Below, one piece after another: positions 29,542 to 39,693 of a stretch of DNA of 64,000 nucleotides. How positions within the stretch are numbered: the first letter of the stretch is position 1; each line of letters starts with the position of its first letter. The notes below the pieces were generated by a model. It made no database searches and had not been told where the DNA came from. It saw only the letters and a program-made list of their open reading frames with translations. The DNA is from Pseudomonadota bacterium (GTDB lineage: Bacteria > Pseudomonadota > Alphaproteobacteria > Kiloniellales > JACOMY01): NCBI GenBank assembly GCA_029781795.1, contig JAKOWB010000447.1, positions 1-64,000 on the forward strand. The letters run 5' to 3'. The position numbers were made by a program, and so were the translations under genes.

Positions 29542-30351
29542 GTGATCCGGCGCCACGGCCTGATGGCGGCCAAGGGGCTGGGACAGCACTTCCTGCTCGA
29601 CCTCAACCTGACGCGTCGCGTCGCCCGCCAGGCCGGCGCGCTCGCCGGACAGGACGTCATCGAGATCGGCCCCGGTCCCGGCGGCCTGACCCGGGCCCTG
29701 CTGGAGGGGCCCTGCCGGCGGGTCATCGCCGTGGAGAAGGACCCACGCTGCCTGCCCGCCCTGGCCGAACTGGCGGCGGCCTATCCCGGCCGCCTGGAGG
29801 TGGTGGAGGGCGATGCCCTGGCGCTGCCGACCTGGACGCTGGGCAGCGCGCCGCGCCAGGTGGTGGCGAACCTGCCCTACAATGTCGGCACGCCGCTGCT
29901 GGTCGGCTGGCTCGAAGCGCTGGCCGCCGATCCCGGCTGCCTTGCCGGCCTGACGCTGATGTTCCAGAAGGAGGTCGCCCTGCGCGTGGTCGCCGCGCCG
30001 GGCAGCGAGCACTACGGCCGCCTGGCCGTGCTGGCACAGTGGCTGACGCTGCCCCGGCTCTGCTTCGACATCGCGCCTAGCGCCTTCGTGCCGCCGCCGA
30101 AGGTGGTTTCCAGCGTCGTCCACCTGGTGCCGCGCGCCGCCCCGCTGGCGCCGGCGCGCCTGGCGCTGCTGGAGCGCGTGACCGCCGCCGCCTTCGGCCA
30201 GCGGCGCAAGATGCTGCGGCAGAGCCTGAAGGGCCTGGGCCGCGACCCGGCCATTCTGCTGGCCGCCGCCGGCATCGACGGCACACGCCGGGCCGAGACC
30301 CTGTCGATCGAGGAGTTCTGCGCGCTCGCCCGCGGCCTCGAAGCCGCCTGA
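29542..30351 (+). CDS. rsmA: 16S rRNA dimethyladenosine transferase
   Basis: KsgA/RsmA, dimethylates two adenines near the 3' end of 16S rRNA. Core motifs: [12 protein letters not shown] at the start, SAM-binding [14 protein letters not shown], catalytic [11 protein letters not shown], and [14 protein letters not shown] late in the fold. 269 residues from the GTG at 29542. The frame stays open upstream to a CTG at 29473 that overlaps the surA stop (CTGA) and would give a Pro-rich leader starting L-T-D-A-P; related proteins often start M-T-D, so a rare CTG start is possible. Confidence 0.93.
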   Translation: MIRRHGLMAAKGLGQHFLLDLNLTRRVARQAGALAGQDVIEIGPGPGGLTRALLEGPCRRVIAVEKDPRCLPALAELAAAYPGRLEVVEGDALALPTWTLGSAPRQVVANLPYNVGTPLLVGWLEALAADPGCLAGLTLMFQKEVALRVVAAPGSEHYGRLAVLAQWLTLPRLCFDIAPSAFVPPPKVVSSVVHLVPRAAPLAPARLALLERVTAAAFGQRRKMLRQSLKGLGRDPAILLAAAGIDGTRRAETLSIEEFCALARGLEAA

Positions 30352-30422
30352 GGTCGCGTCTCGACGCCAGCCCTGCCTGCACTCACAATCGAGCAGCCTC
30401 GCAGACCGAGTCCCCCACCACC

Positions 30423-31742
30423 GTGCTCGCCATCCTGGCCGACCGGACCTACCGGCACCTCTTCCTGGCCCAGATCATCGCCCTGGTCGGCACCGGGCTG
30501 GCGACGGTCGCGCTCGGCCTGCTGGCCTTCGACCTCGCCGGCGCGGACGCCGGGCAGGTCCTTGGCACGGCCCTGGCCATCAAGATGGTCGCCTATGTCG
30601 GCGTCGCACCGGTCGCCGCCGCGGTCGCCGAGCGCCTGCCCCGGCGCGCCCTGCTGGTCTCGCTGGACCTCGTGCGCGCCGCCATCGCGCTGCTGCTGCC
30701 CTTCGTCACCGAGGTCTGGCAGGTCTATCTGCTGATCTTCCTGCTGCAGTCGGCGTCGGCCGCCTTCACACCGACCTTCCAGGCCACCATCCCCGAGGTG
30801 CTGACCGACGAGGCCGCCTACACCCGCGCCCTGTCGCTGTCGCGCCTGGCCTATGACCTGGAGAGCCTGGTCAGCCCGCTGCTGGCGGCGCTGCTGCTCA
30901 CCTGGATCGGCTTCCACGATCTCTTCGCCGGCACCGTCGTGGGCTTCCTGGCGTCGGCCGCCCTGGTGGTTTCGGTCCGCCTGCCGACACCGCGGCCGGC
31001 AGTGCCCCGCAGCATCTATGACCGCACGACGCGCGGCCTCAGGATCTATCTCGCCACCCCGCGCCTGCGCGGCCTGCTGGCGGTCAGCCTCGGGGCGGCG
31101 GCGGGCGGTGCCATGGTGCTGGTCAACACCATCGTCATCGTCCAGGGCAGCCTCGGCCTGCCACAGACGGCGACGGCGCTGGCACTCGCGGCCTACGGCG
31201 GCGGCTCGATGCTGGCGGCGCTGGCTCTGCCGCGTCTGCTGGAGAGGCGCGCCGACCGCGAGATCATGCTGGTCGCCGTGCTGCTGTCCGTCCTCTGCCT
31301 GCTCACCGGCATGCTGGTTCGGGACTATGCCCTGCTGCTGCCCCTGTGGTTCCTGCTCGGGGTGTCCTACTCGGCGGCGCAGACACCCTCCGGCCGCCTG
31401 CTGCGCCGCTCCGCCCGGCCCGAGGACCGACCGGCCGTCTTCGCCGCGCAGTTCGCCTTGTCGCACGCCTGCTGGCTGCTGACCTATCCGCTGGCCGGCT
31501 GGCTCGGCAGCGTGGCCGGCCTGCCGGCAACCTTCGGCCTGCTGGCCCTGCTCGCGCTGGCGGCCACCCTGGCCGCCCGGCGGGTCTGGCCGCGCCAGGA
31601 CCCGGCGATGCTGGCGCATGACCATCCGGACCTGCCCGACGCCGACCCGCACTGGCACGAGGGCACGGACCGCCAGGGCCGGCAGCACAGCCATGCCTAT
31701 GTCATCGACGGCCTGCACCCGGCCTGGCCGCGCCGCGGCTAG
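30423..31742 (+). CDS. MFS transporter with His-rich C-terminal tail
   Basis: Major facilitator of the EntS-like type (MFS_3), 439 residues from GTG 30423, with about 12 hydrophobic segments. The cytoplasmic loop between helices 2 and 3 holds AAAVAERLPRRALLVSLDLV, a form of the MFS motif A. The C-terminal 45 residues are hydrophilic and His-rich (AHDHPDLPDADPHWHEG; GRQHSHAY), suggesting metal contact, though that is inference. Family members export siderophores, drugs or metals. Converges on the histone H1-like gene. Confidence 0.85.
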   Translation: MLAILADRTYRHLFLAQIIALVGTGLATVALGLLAFDLAGADAGQVLGTALAIKMVAYVGVAPVAAAVAERLPRRALLVSLDLVRAAIALLLPFVTEVWQVYLLIFLLQSASAAFTPTFQATIPEVLTDEAAYTRALSLSRLAYDLESLVSPLLAALLLTWIGFHDLFAGTVVGFLASAALVVSVRLPTPRPAVPRSIYDRTTRGLRIYLATPRLRGLLAVSLGAAAGGAMVLVNTIVIVQGSLGLPQTATALALAAYGGGSMLAALALPRLLERRADREIMLVAVLLSVLCLLTGMLVRDYALLLPLWFLLGVSYSAAQTPSGRLLRRSARPEDRPAVFAAQFALSHACWLLTYPLAGWLGSVAGLPATFGLLALLALAATLAARRVWPRQDPAMLAHDHPDLPDADPHWHEGTDRQGRQHSHAYVIDGLHPAWPRRG

Positions 31743-31756
31743 GCTCGGCCGGCGGA

Positions 31757-32107
31757 CTACATGCGCCTGATGGCGCGGCCGACCTTGGCCGCGCTCTCGC
31801 CAGCGACAGCTTCGATGACGCGAACCTGCTTTCCGACGCGCGCTGCCTTCTTCTTCAGCGTGCGGCCGGCCTTGGCGACCTTGCGCTTGGCGGCGGCGAC
31901 CTTCTTGCGCGCCGTCTTCTTCACCGCAGTGGCCTCCCGGCGGGCCGTCCTGCGCACCGCCTTGGCCTTGCGGACCGCCTTCTTCTTCAACCGGGTGCCG
32001 CGCTTGCCGACTTCGTCGGCGAGATCGTCCACCGCCGCCGTGGCCTTGCGGGCGATGCGCCTGACGGCCGCGCGACCGCGGGACAGGGGTTTCGAGCTAG
32101 CGGACAT
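31757..32107 (-). CDS. Histone H1-like Lys/Arg/Ala-rich protein
   Basis: Highly basic 116-residue protein, alanine-, lysine- and arginine-rich, with repeats of the type KKAVRKAKAVRRTARR and KKTARKKVAAAKRKVAKAG. This composition is that of bacterial H1-like or AlgP-like proteins that bind DNA or RNA and help nucleoid packing. A strong GGAGGAGGG site lies before the ATG. No folded domain is recognisable. Single gene between MFS and gmk. Confidence 0.75.
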   Translation of the reverse strand: MSASSKPLSRGRAAVRRIARKATAAVDDLADEVGKRGTRLKKKAVRKAKAVRRTARREATAVKKTARKKVAAAKRKVAKAGRTLKKKAARVGKQVRVIEAVAGESAAKVGRAIRRM

Positions 32108-32170
32108 GGCATCCCTCCTCCGCTCCTGTGCCGAACGAGGAAAGGCGCCGGCGGTCCCGCCGGTTCCCCG

Positions 32171-32824
32171 TCAGCGGCCTTCGCGCAGCCAGCGTACAAA
32201 GGCCCCCAGGCCGACCTGACGCTCGCGGCGCAGTCGCTCGGCCTGAACGATGGCCTCCACCTGGCGCACCGACTCGTCGAAGTCCCGGTTGACGATGACA
32301 TAGTCGTATTCCGGCCAGTGACTCATTTCATCGCTGGCGCGGGCCATGCGGGTGCGCACCACCTCTTCGGGATCGCGCGCGCGGGCATAGAGCCGGCGCT
32401 CCAGCTCGCTGGTCGAGGGCGGCAGGATGAAGACGCTGACCAGGTCGTCGCGCGCCTTCTCCTTCACCTGCTGTGTGCCCTGCCAGTCGATGTCGAACAG
32501 CACGTCCTGCCCGCCGGCGAGCGCGGCATCGACTGGCGCATGCGGCGTGCCGTAGCGCTGGCCGAAGACGTTGGCATGCTCGAGGAACTGGCCCTCGCGC
32601 ACCATGGCCTCGAACTCGCCCGGCGTGACGAAGAGGTAGTCACGGCCTTGCACCTCGCCCGGCCGGCGCGGCCGGGTGGTGGCCGAGACCGAGAGCGTCA
32701 GGTTGGGGTCGCGCTCCAGCAGGCGGCGCGAAATCGTGGTCTTGCCCGCGCCCGAAGGCGAGGAGAGCACCAGCATGAAGCCGCGGCGCTGGATCGGCTG
32801 GCCGTTCGCGATAGGCGTTTTCAT
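32171..32824 (-). CDS. gmk: Guanylate kinase
   Basis: Phosphorylates GMP to GDP. 217 residues with P-loop SSPSGAGKTTISRRLL, GMP-binding SVSATTRPRRPGEVQGRDY, and FDIDWQGTQQVKEKA. ATG at 32824 lies in an ATGA overlap with the yicC stop, the conserved yicC-gmk pair. The frame continues upstream inside yicC, but that is shadow. Confidence 0.96.
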   Translation of the reverse strand: MKTPIANGQPIQRRGFMLVLSSPSGAGKTTISRRLLERDPNLTLSVSATTRPRRPGEVQGRDYLFVTPGEFEAMVREGQFLEHANVFGQRYGTPHAPVDAALAGGQDVLFDIDWQGTQQVKEKARDDLVSVFILPPSTSELERRLYARARDPEEVVRTRMARASDEMSHWPEYDYVIVNRDFDESVRQVEAIVQAERLRRERQVGLGAFVRWLREGR

Positions 32825-33762
32825 TCGACGTTCTGCACCTGCTCGCGGATCTGATCGACAGCACCTTTCATCTCCAGGCCAATGCGCGTCAGCTCCAGAT
32901 CCGGCGACTTGGAGCAGAGGGTGTTGGCCTCGCGGTTCAGCTCCTGGCAGAGGAAGTCCAGCTTGCGGCCGACCGCGCCGCCGCCCTCGATCAGGCGGCG
33001 CGCCTCGGCCACGTGCGCGGTCAGGCGATCCAGTTCCTCGCGCACGTCGCCCTTCAGCACGAGCAGCGCCACCTCCTGGGCCAGGCGCTCCTCGGACAAG
33101 GCCGGACTGGCGCCCAGCAGCTCGTCCATCGCCGTCGCCAGCCGCTGGCGCAGGGCCGCCGGCTGCGCCGCGCCAGCCGCGGCCGCGGCGGTCACCAGCC
33201 CTGACAGCGTATCGAGATGACCCATCAAGGTTGCCTGCAGCGCCGCCCCTTCGCGCTGGCGCACCTCGGCCAGGGCGGCGAAGAGGCGCTCCGCGTCGGC
33301 CGCCAGCGCCCGCTCGCGTGCCTGCAAGGCTTCCTCGCCCTCGGCCTCCTCCTGCGTCTCCAGCACGCCCTTCAGCGCCAGCAGGCCATCGGCGCTGGGA
33401 GGAGCGGCACCTTCGCTCTGCAGCCGGCGGGCCAGGGACAGGAGTTCGTCGAGTACCGCCTGGTTGACCGCCAGTCGCGCCCGCGTCTCGCCGCGATCGA
33501 TTTGCAGGTTCACCTGTACGTTGCCACGTGCGAGGGCTTTCTGCGCCGCCTGGCGCAACTGGCCTTCCAGCCACTCGAAGCCGGGCGGCAGTCGGACGCG
33601 CAGCTCCAGCGACTTGCCATTGACGCTCTTCGCCTCCAGCGCCCAGTGGATCGCCCCTCCTCCGCCCTCGACGCGGGCGAAGCCCGTCATCGAGGCAAGC
33701 GGACGCGGCGCGGGCTGTCGTGACGCTGGCTCTCGTGACGCTGGCTCTCGTGACGCTGGCAT
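32821..33762 (-). CDS. YicC/YloC family endoribonuclease
   Basis: RNase of the YicC family implicated in small-RNA and mRNA decay. The family N-terminus normally begins close to MTGFAR; here that ATG is at 33690 and an upstream ATG at 33762 adds 24 residues made of SREPA-type repeats encoded by a 15-base tandem repeat. Conserved C-terminal block: GRKLDFLCQELNREANTLCSKS. 313 residues with the extension, 289 without. The ATG at 33690 may be the true start; I list the longer form to keep the repeat visible. Coupled to gmk. Confidence 0.85.
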   Translation of the reverse strand: MPASREPASREPASRQPAPRPLASMTGFARVEGGGGAIHWALEAKSVNGKSLELRVRLPPGFEWLEGQLRQAAQKALARGNVQVNLQIDRGETRARLAVNQAVLDELLSLARRLQSEGAAPPSADGLLALKGVLETQEEAEGEEALQARERALAADAERLFAALAEVRQREGAALQATLMGHLDTLSGLVTAAAAAGAAQPAALRQRLATAMDELLGASPALSEERLAQEVALLVLKGDVREELDRLTAHVAEARRLIEGGGAVGRKLDFLCQELNREANTLCSKSPDLELTRIGLEMKGAVDQIREQVQNVE

Positions 33763-33764
33763 GC
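33720..33764. repeat. 15-base tandem repeat, nearly three copies
   Basis: GTGACGCTGGCTCTC occurs at 33720-33734 and 33735-33749, and a third copy at 33750-33764 matches its first 11 bases. If yicC starts at 33762 these encode PASRE repeats; if it starts at 33690 they lie in the leader. Replication slippage is the likely origin. Confidence 0.85.
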
Positions 33765-33828
33765 TGTCGCTTTATCGTTGCCGAAACCCGGCGCCCTTAT
33801 AGCAGAGCGAGGCGCAAGCGAAAGACGT

Positions 33829-34602
33829 ATGACGGCGAAGCAGGCTCCCGACGGCACCATCCTCATCACCGGCGCCTCGAGCGGCATCGGCGAGGCGCTG
33901 GCCCGCCACTATGCCGCGCCGGGCATCAGCCTGGCACTGACCGGGCGTGATGCGAGCCGCCTCGCCGCCGTCGCCGCCGCCTGTCGCGGCGCCGGCGCGA
34001 GGGTCCTGGCCGAGGTGCTGGAGGTCACCGACCGTCCCGGCATGGCGGGGTTCGTCGAACGCGCGGCGGCGCAACAGCCGATCGGCCTGGTCATCGCCAA
34101 TGCCGGCATTTCCGCCGGCACCGGCAGCGGCAGCGAGACGCCAGAGCAGACGCGCCGCATCCTGGCGGTCAACGTCGAGGGCGTGCTGAACACGGTGGAG
34201 CCGGCGCTGGCACTGATGCGAGAGCGCGGACAGGGGCAGATCGCGCTCATGGCCTCGCTCGCTGCCTTCCGCGGCTTTCCCGGTGCGCCGGCCTATTCCG
34301 CCGCCAAGGCCTTCGTGAAGGTCTGGGGCGAAGGCCTGCGCGGGCACCTGGCGGGACAGGGCATCAAGGTCAACGTAGTCTGCGCTGGCTTCGTCAGGAG
34401 CCGGATGACCGCGGTGAACAGGTTCAAGATGCCGCTGCTGTGGGACGCGGAGCGCGCGGCAGGCCACATCGCGCGTGGGCTGGCGCGGAACAGGGCGCGC
34501 ATTGCCTTCCCCTTCCGGCTCTACTGGCTGGTCTGGCTGATCGGCGCGCTGCCGCCCTGGAGCACCGACTGGCTGCTGCGCCGCCTGCCGGAAAAGGGAT
34601 GA
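33829..34602 (+). CDS. Short-chain dehydrogenase with hydrophobic C-terminus
   Basis: Classical SDR, 257 residues: cofactor motif TGASSGIG at 14-21, NAG at 91-93, catalytic Ser143 and Y156-S-A-A-K160. After the Rossmann fold the last 30 residues are hydrophobic (FRLYWLVWLIGALPPW), a possible membrane anchor. ATG 33829; the upstream extension is not supported. It is divergent from yicC and is the last gene before the ATP-grasp locus, 74 bases from it. Whether it belongs to that locus is unknown. Confidence 0.87.
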   Translation: MTAKQAPDGTILITGASSGIGEALARHYAAPGISLALTGRDASRLAAVAAACRGAGARVLAEVLEVTDRPGMAGFVERAAAQQPIGLVIANAGISAGTGSGSETPEQTRRILAVNVEGVLNTVEPALALMRERGQGQIALMASLAAFRGFPGAPAYSAAKAFVKVWGEGLRGHLAGQGIKVNVVCAGFVRSRMTAVNRFKMPLLWDAERAAGHIARGLARNRARIAFPFRLYWLVWLIGALPPWSTDWLLRRLPEKG

Positions 34603-34676
34603 TCTCATAACGGTGAAAGCATTAGCCGCTGGCCCTGATCGCCAACCTGGGGTAAAGCGCGGACAGGTAAGCGCCG

Positions 34677-35531
34677 ATGTCGATCCAGTCACCAACACCC
34701 ATCGACCGCAGCGCCGCTGTCAGCATCGTCACTGCATATCCAGGTCCTCTGCAGGAGCACTTCCTCCTGGCCCGCCTGTCAAAGGTCTGGGGCGAGCAGG
34801 GCCTGCGCTGCGCAGTCGGGCCGGCGCAGAGGCTGGCCGGCGGACTGGGGCTTCTGCACATCGACCAGACGGTCGTGAACCCGGACCTGGTGCCACGGGT
34901 CGAGGGCGGGGCACGGCTGCTGAATGCCTCGGTGCTGGACATCTCGAAGCGGCATTTTTCCGCGCTGCTCCTGGGACCGGGCAGCGACTGGGACGGCCCG
35001 GTGATCTTGAAGACCAATGCCAACTACCATGGACTTCCCGAGGCGAGCGCGCACCGGCCCGGCCCAATCGGCCGGCTGCGGTCACGGCTTCCCTGGCGCC
35101 TGGCGCGGCAGCTGCCCGCGGCGGACTACCCGGTCCTGGATCGCAGGTCGCAGGTGCCCGCCTGGGTCTGGCGGCGCCAGGACATCGTGGTCGAACGCTT
35201 CCTGCCCGAGCGTGACGGCGCCGACTACGTCCTGCGCATGTGGCTGTTCTTCGGCGATCGCGGCATCGTCTATCGCATGGTCGCCGACCGGCCGGTGGTG
35301 AAGGCGGAGGGCATCCGCAGCTTCGAGGCGCACTATGGCGAGCCGCCGCCGGAGATCGCCGAGGCACGGCTGCGCCTGGGCTTCGACTTCGGCAAGTTCG
35401 ACTATGTGCTGCACGAGGGGCGGGCCGTGTTGCTCGACGTCAACAAGACGCCGGCCATCAGCGGCAAGTCGTGGGAGCGCACGCGCCACCTGGCCGAAGG
35501 ACTGCACCACTTCCTGAGGCCGGCAACGTGA
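34677..35531 (+). CDS. ATP-grasp-like protein, short paralogue (1)
   Basis: 284 residues; first of seven related proteins in this window. Visible blocks: DISKR 88-92, the nucleotide-lysine segment DGPVILKT 106-113, hinge VVERF 161-165, RLGFDFGKFDYV 233-244 and the metal-binding-type LLDVNKTP 252-259 (Asp and Asn two apart, as in ATP-grasp enzymes). Unlike its paralogues it lacks the N-terminal LTHxxQG motif (here VTAYPGPL). ATP-grasp enzymes join a carboxylate to an amine or thiol using ATP; amino-acid or peptide ligase is the working guess. Coupled to the next gene by GTGA. Confidence 0.72.
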   Translation: MSIQSPTPIDRSAAVSIVTAYPGPLQEHFLLARLSKVWGEQGLRCAVGPAQRLAGGLGLLHIDQTVVNPDLVPRVEGGARLLNASVLDISKRHFSALLLGPGSDWDGPVILKTNANYHGLPEASAHRPGPIGRLRSRLPWRLARQLPAADYPVLDRRSQVPAWVWRRQDIVVERFLPERDGADYVLRMWLFFGDRGIVYRMVADRPVVKAEGIRSFEAHYGEPPPEIAEARLRLGFDFGKFDYVLHEGRAVLLDVNKTPAISGKSWERTRHLAEGLHHFLRPAT

Positions 35532-36727
35532 CGGCACCGCTGCGTCCGCTGGCAACCTTCGACGAGCTCCACCCGCCGGGGACGGCGCTGGCGGCACGCA
35601 CCGGCCATGGCTGCTTTGACTGGGTCACGCAGAGGGCAGACGCGCTGGACAGCGTCGTCGGCCAGCCCCTGGCTGTCGCCGGCGAGATGCCGCTGCTGTG
35701 CCACGCCTCGGCCAACGGTCCGGCGGCCCGGGCCCTGCTGGGCGCCGCCGGCCTGGCCGTAGCGCCCGGGGCCGCGATCTATGGCGACGAGGCCGCGGCA
35801 CGCGCGATCATGCGCCGCTGGCTGGACCAGGGGCTGAAGCTGGCCGTGATCTATCCGCTTCCAGACCATTGGTTCCCGCCCGATGCGCAGCTCGTGCATC
35901 CCGGTCTGCTGGCGCGGCTGAACAGCAAGGCTCACCTCGGCGAGCTGGTGCCGCCAGAGCACTGCCCCGAGCGGGTCTCGCTGGACCGCGCCGGAATGGA
36001 GCAGGCCATGACCCTGTTCCCCGGCGAGGCGGTGGTGCTCAAGGTCTCGACCGCCATCGGCAACGGTGCCGGCAATGATGTCTTCATCTGCCCGGATACC
36101 ACCGCCCGCGCCGCCGCCCTGGCAGCGCTGGCGCAGGAGCGGCGCCCCTTCGAGGGGCTGGTGGTCGAGCGCCGGGAAAGCTTTGCCGAGATCTGGTGCG
36201 CCGGCTTCGCCGTCCTCGACGACAGTGTCCGCTGGCTCGGCGCCAGCCGACACCGCCTGAGCGAGAGCGGCCTGCAGGCCGGCAACATCATGGGGGGTAG
36301 CCCGGCGCTGCCCGAGGCCGGCCGCGAGGCCGTCCTGACCCTCGCCGCGCGTGCCGGCACGCTCGGCTACCGCGGCCTGGCCGGCTGCGACATCGGACTG
36401 ACCGTGGAGGGCCGGCTGCTGATCTTCGATCTGAACTTCCGCCTGAACGCCAGCACGGTCATGCTGCTGTTGCAGCCGGCCGCGGCCAAGCGCAGCGGCC
36501 TGCCCCTGGCGATCAACGCCTACCTCAGCAGCCCCCTGCCCGAAGCGGAGCTGGTCCGCCGCCTGCTGCCCGCCGTCGAAAGCGGGCACCTGGTCCCGAC
36601 ACGCGTGCTCGACCACCGCCTGCTGGCAAGCGGCAGCGACCAGCGCTCGGTGACCGGTTTCGTGTCAGGCCGTGACGCGCGCGACTGCCAGGATGTCGCC
36701 GCGTCGCTTCAGGCTGCCATCGCCTGA
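35528..36727 (+). CDS. ATP-grasp-like protein, long type (2)
   Basis: 399 residues from a GTG overlapping the previous stop. Not of the short family: a pre-ATP-grasp-like N-terminal part (about 1-150) is followed by LKVSTAIGNGAGNDV at 171-185, LVVERR at 211-216, GYRGLAGCDIG at 280-290 and FDLNFRLNAST at 300-310, where D-x-N fits a magnesium-binding pair. The arrangement recalls amino-acid or peptide ligases of the ATP-grasp superfamily, but I cannot name the subfamily. The frame is open upstream inside gene 1, which is shadow. Ends 1 base before the convergent cfa stop. Confidence 0.65.
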   Translation: MTAPLRPLATFDELHPPGTALAARTGHGCFDWVTQRADALDSVVGQPLAVAGEMPLLCHASANGPAARALLGAAGLAVAPGAAIYGDEAAARAIMRRWLDQGLKLAVIYPLPDHWFPPDAQLVHPGLLARLNSKAHLGELVPPEHCPERVSLDRAGMEQAMTLFPGEAVVLKVSTAIGNGAGNDVFICPDTTARAAALAALAQERRPFEGLVVERRESFAEIWCAGFAVLDDSVRWLGASRHRLSESGLQAGNIMGGSPALPEAGREAVLTLAARAGTLGYRGLAGCDIGLTVEGRLLIFDLNFRLNASTVMLLLQPAAAKRSGLPLAINAYLSSPLPEAELVRRLLPAVESGHLVPTRVLDHRLLASGSDQRSVTGFVSGRDARDCQDVAASLQAAIA

Positions 36728-36728
36728 G

Positions 36729-37997
36729 CTACTCCGCCGCCTGCTGCGAGCGGCGCTGCGACGCGGCTGCCGCGCCCTCCGCCGTCTCCTTGGCGGCCTG
36801 GGCGCGCTCCCAGTCCAGCATGTGGTCGCGGGTCAGCGGCAGGGCCTCCTGCCGGCGCACCATCTGCACCTGGACGTTCATCAGGCCCTGGTGGCGGAAA
36901 CCCATCTCGCAGCCGACCAGGTAGACCTCCCACATGCGGCAGAAGCGCTCGTCATAGAGCTTGGCGATCTCCGCCCGGTTCTCGGTGAAACGCTGGCGCC
37001 AGAGGCGAAGCGTCTCGGCGTAGTGCAGGCGCAGCACCTCGACGTCGGTGATCAGCAGGCCTGCTTCCTCGATGACCGGCGTCATCTCGGACAGGGTCGG
37101 CACGTCGGCGCCGGGAAAGATGTACTTGCGGATGAAGGGATTGATCGGCCCCGGCTCGTTGAAGCGGGCGATGGTGTGCACCATCGCCACGCCGTCGTCC
37201 TTCAGCAGGTCGCGCAGCTTGCCGAAGAACTCGGCATAGTTCTTCTTGCCGACGTGCTCGAACATGCCGATCGAGATCACGCGGTCGAACCGCTCGGTCA
37301 CGTGGCGATAGTCCTGCAGGCGGAAGTCCACCCGGCCATCGAGGCCGGCCGCCGTCACCCGCTCGCGCGACAGCTTGTGCTGCTCCTCGGACAGGGTGAC
37401 GCCGGTGACCCTGGCGTCGGCGACCTTGGCGATGTAGAGGCCGAGGCCGCCCCAGCCGGAACCGATGTCCAGCACCGAGAGGCCGGGCCGGTCCAGGTTG
37501 ATCTTGCTGGCGGCGTGGCGCTTCTTGTCGTGCTGCGCGCGCTCCAGGTCGTCGTGCGCCTCGGTGAAGTAGGCGCAGGAGTACTGGCGGTCGTTGTCGA
37601 GGAAGAGGTCGTAGAGCCGGCGCGAGAGGTCGTAGTGATGGGCGACGTTGCGCTGCGCCTTGCCGACCGGATTGTGCTGCTTCAACCAGCGCGCCTGGCG
37701 CGCCATGACGAATCCCAGCCGCACCAGCCAGTGCCGCTCGAGGTTACCGTAGTTCCTGGCAATCAGCTCGATGAAGGCGGCAAGGTCGCCCTCCTCGAGG
37801 GTCAGCGTGCCGTCCATGAAGGCCTCGCCCATGCGCAGGGGCGGGTTCAGCAGCAGGGTCCACTCCAGCGAGCGCCTGTGCAGCTTGACACGCACGGACG
37901 GCGGCGAACCGTCGCCATAGGTGAAGCGGCGACCGCGGGCGTCCTCGAAGACGAGCGCGCCCTCACGGATCATGTACTTGAACAGGCTGCGCAGCAT
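36729..37997 (-). CDS. cfa: Cyclopropane-fatty-acyl-phospholipid synthase
   Basis: SAM-dependent enzyme that adds a methylene bridge across unsaturated acyl chains in membrane phospholipids. 422 residues: SAM motif LDIGSGWGGLG, then GVTLSEEQ, MFEHVGKKNY with the catalytic Glu region and KYIFPGADVPTLSEM. The N-terminal region (SLEWTLLLNPPLRMGEAFMDG) is also typical. The C-terminus is Ala/Gln-rich. Single gene inside the ATP-grasp region; probably a housekeeping neighbour rather than part of it. Confidence 0.95.
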   Translation of the reverse strand: MLRSLFKYMIREGALVFEDARGRRFTYGDGSPPSVRVKLHRRSLEWTLLLNPPLRMGEAFMDGTLTLEEGDLAAFIELIARNYGNLERHWLVRLGFVMARQARWLKQHNPVGKAQRNVAHHYDLSRRLYDLFLDNDRQYSCAYFTEAHDDLERAQHDKKRHAASKINLDRPGLSVLDIGSGWGGLGLYIAKVADARVTGVTLSEEQHKLSRERVTAAGLDGRVDFRLQDYRHVTERFDRVISIGMFEHVGKKNYAEFFGKLRDLLKDDGVAMVHTIARFNEPGPINPFIRKYIFPGADVPTLSEMTPVIEEAGLLITDVEVLRLHYAETLRLWRQRFTENRAEIAKLYDERFCRMWEVYLVGCEMGFRHQGLMNVQVQMVRRQEALPLTRDHMLDWERAQAAKETAEGAAAASQRRSQQAAE

Positions 37998-38198
37998 TGG
38001 CGACCTCCCGGACGAAAGGGCGGTAGCTGTGCGGAACCCCTCAGTCCCGACGCAGTACTCTCTTTGAAAGGAAGTCTAATAAGGCGCGCGGCGACTTGCC
38101 AACCCGGGGTCGCTGGCAGAACAGCCTTGCCGCCGCTGCAAGGAAAGGGGAGCGCGGCGATTAACTGGGCAGCGCCGCGCCCCTCTGTCGCGTTCCGG

Positions 38199-39563
<1,365 letters not shown>

Positions 39564-39693
39564 GGATCAGGTCCTGGCAAGGGAGCGCGCGCCCGCGGGC
39601 GCCGCGCGGAAGGGCGACGTCAGTGCAGGGCCGGGATACATCGCGTCGTGAACCAGGACATGGGGCCTTTGTAGTGGCTGCCCTGGCGGGGGG

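Noticed and set aside
33720-33764. Possible CRISPR-like repeats
   Set aside because: Head-to-tail 15-base units without spacers, inside or next to a gene start.
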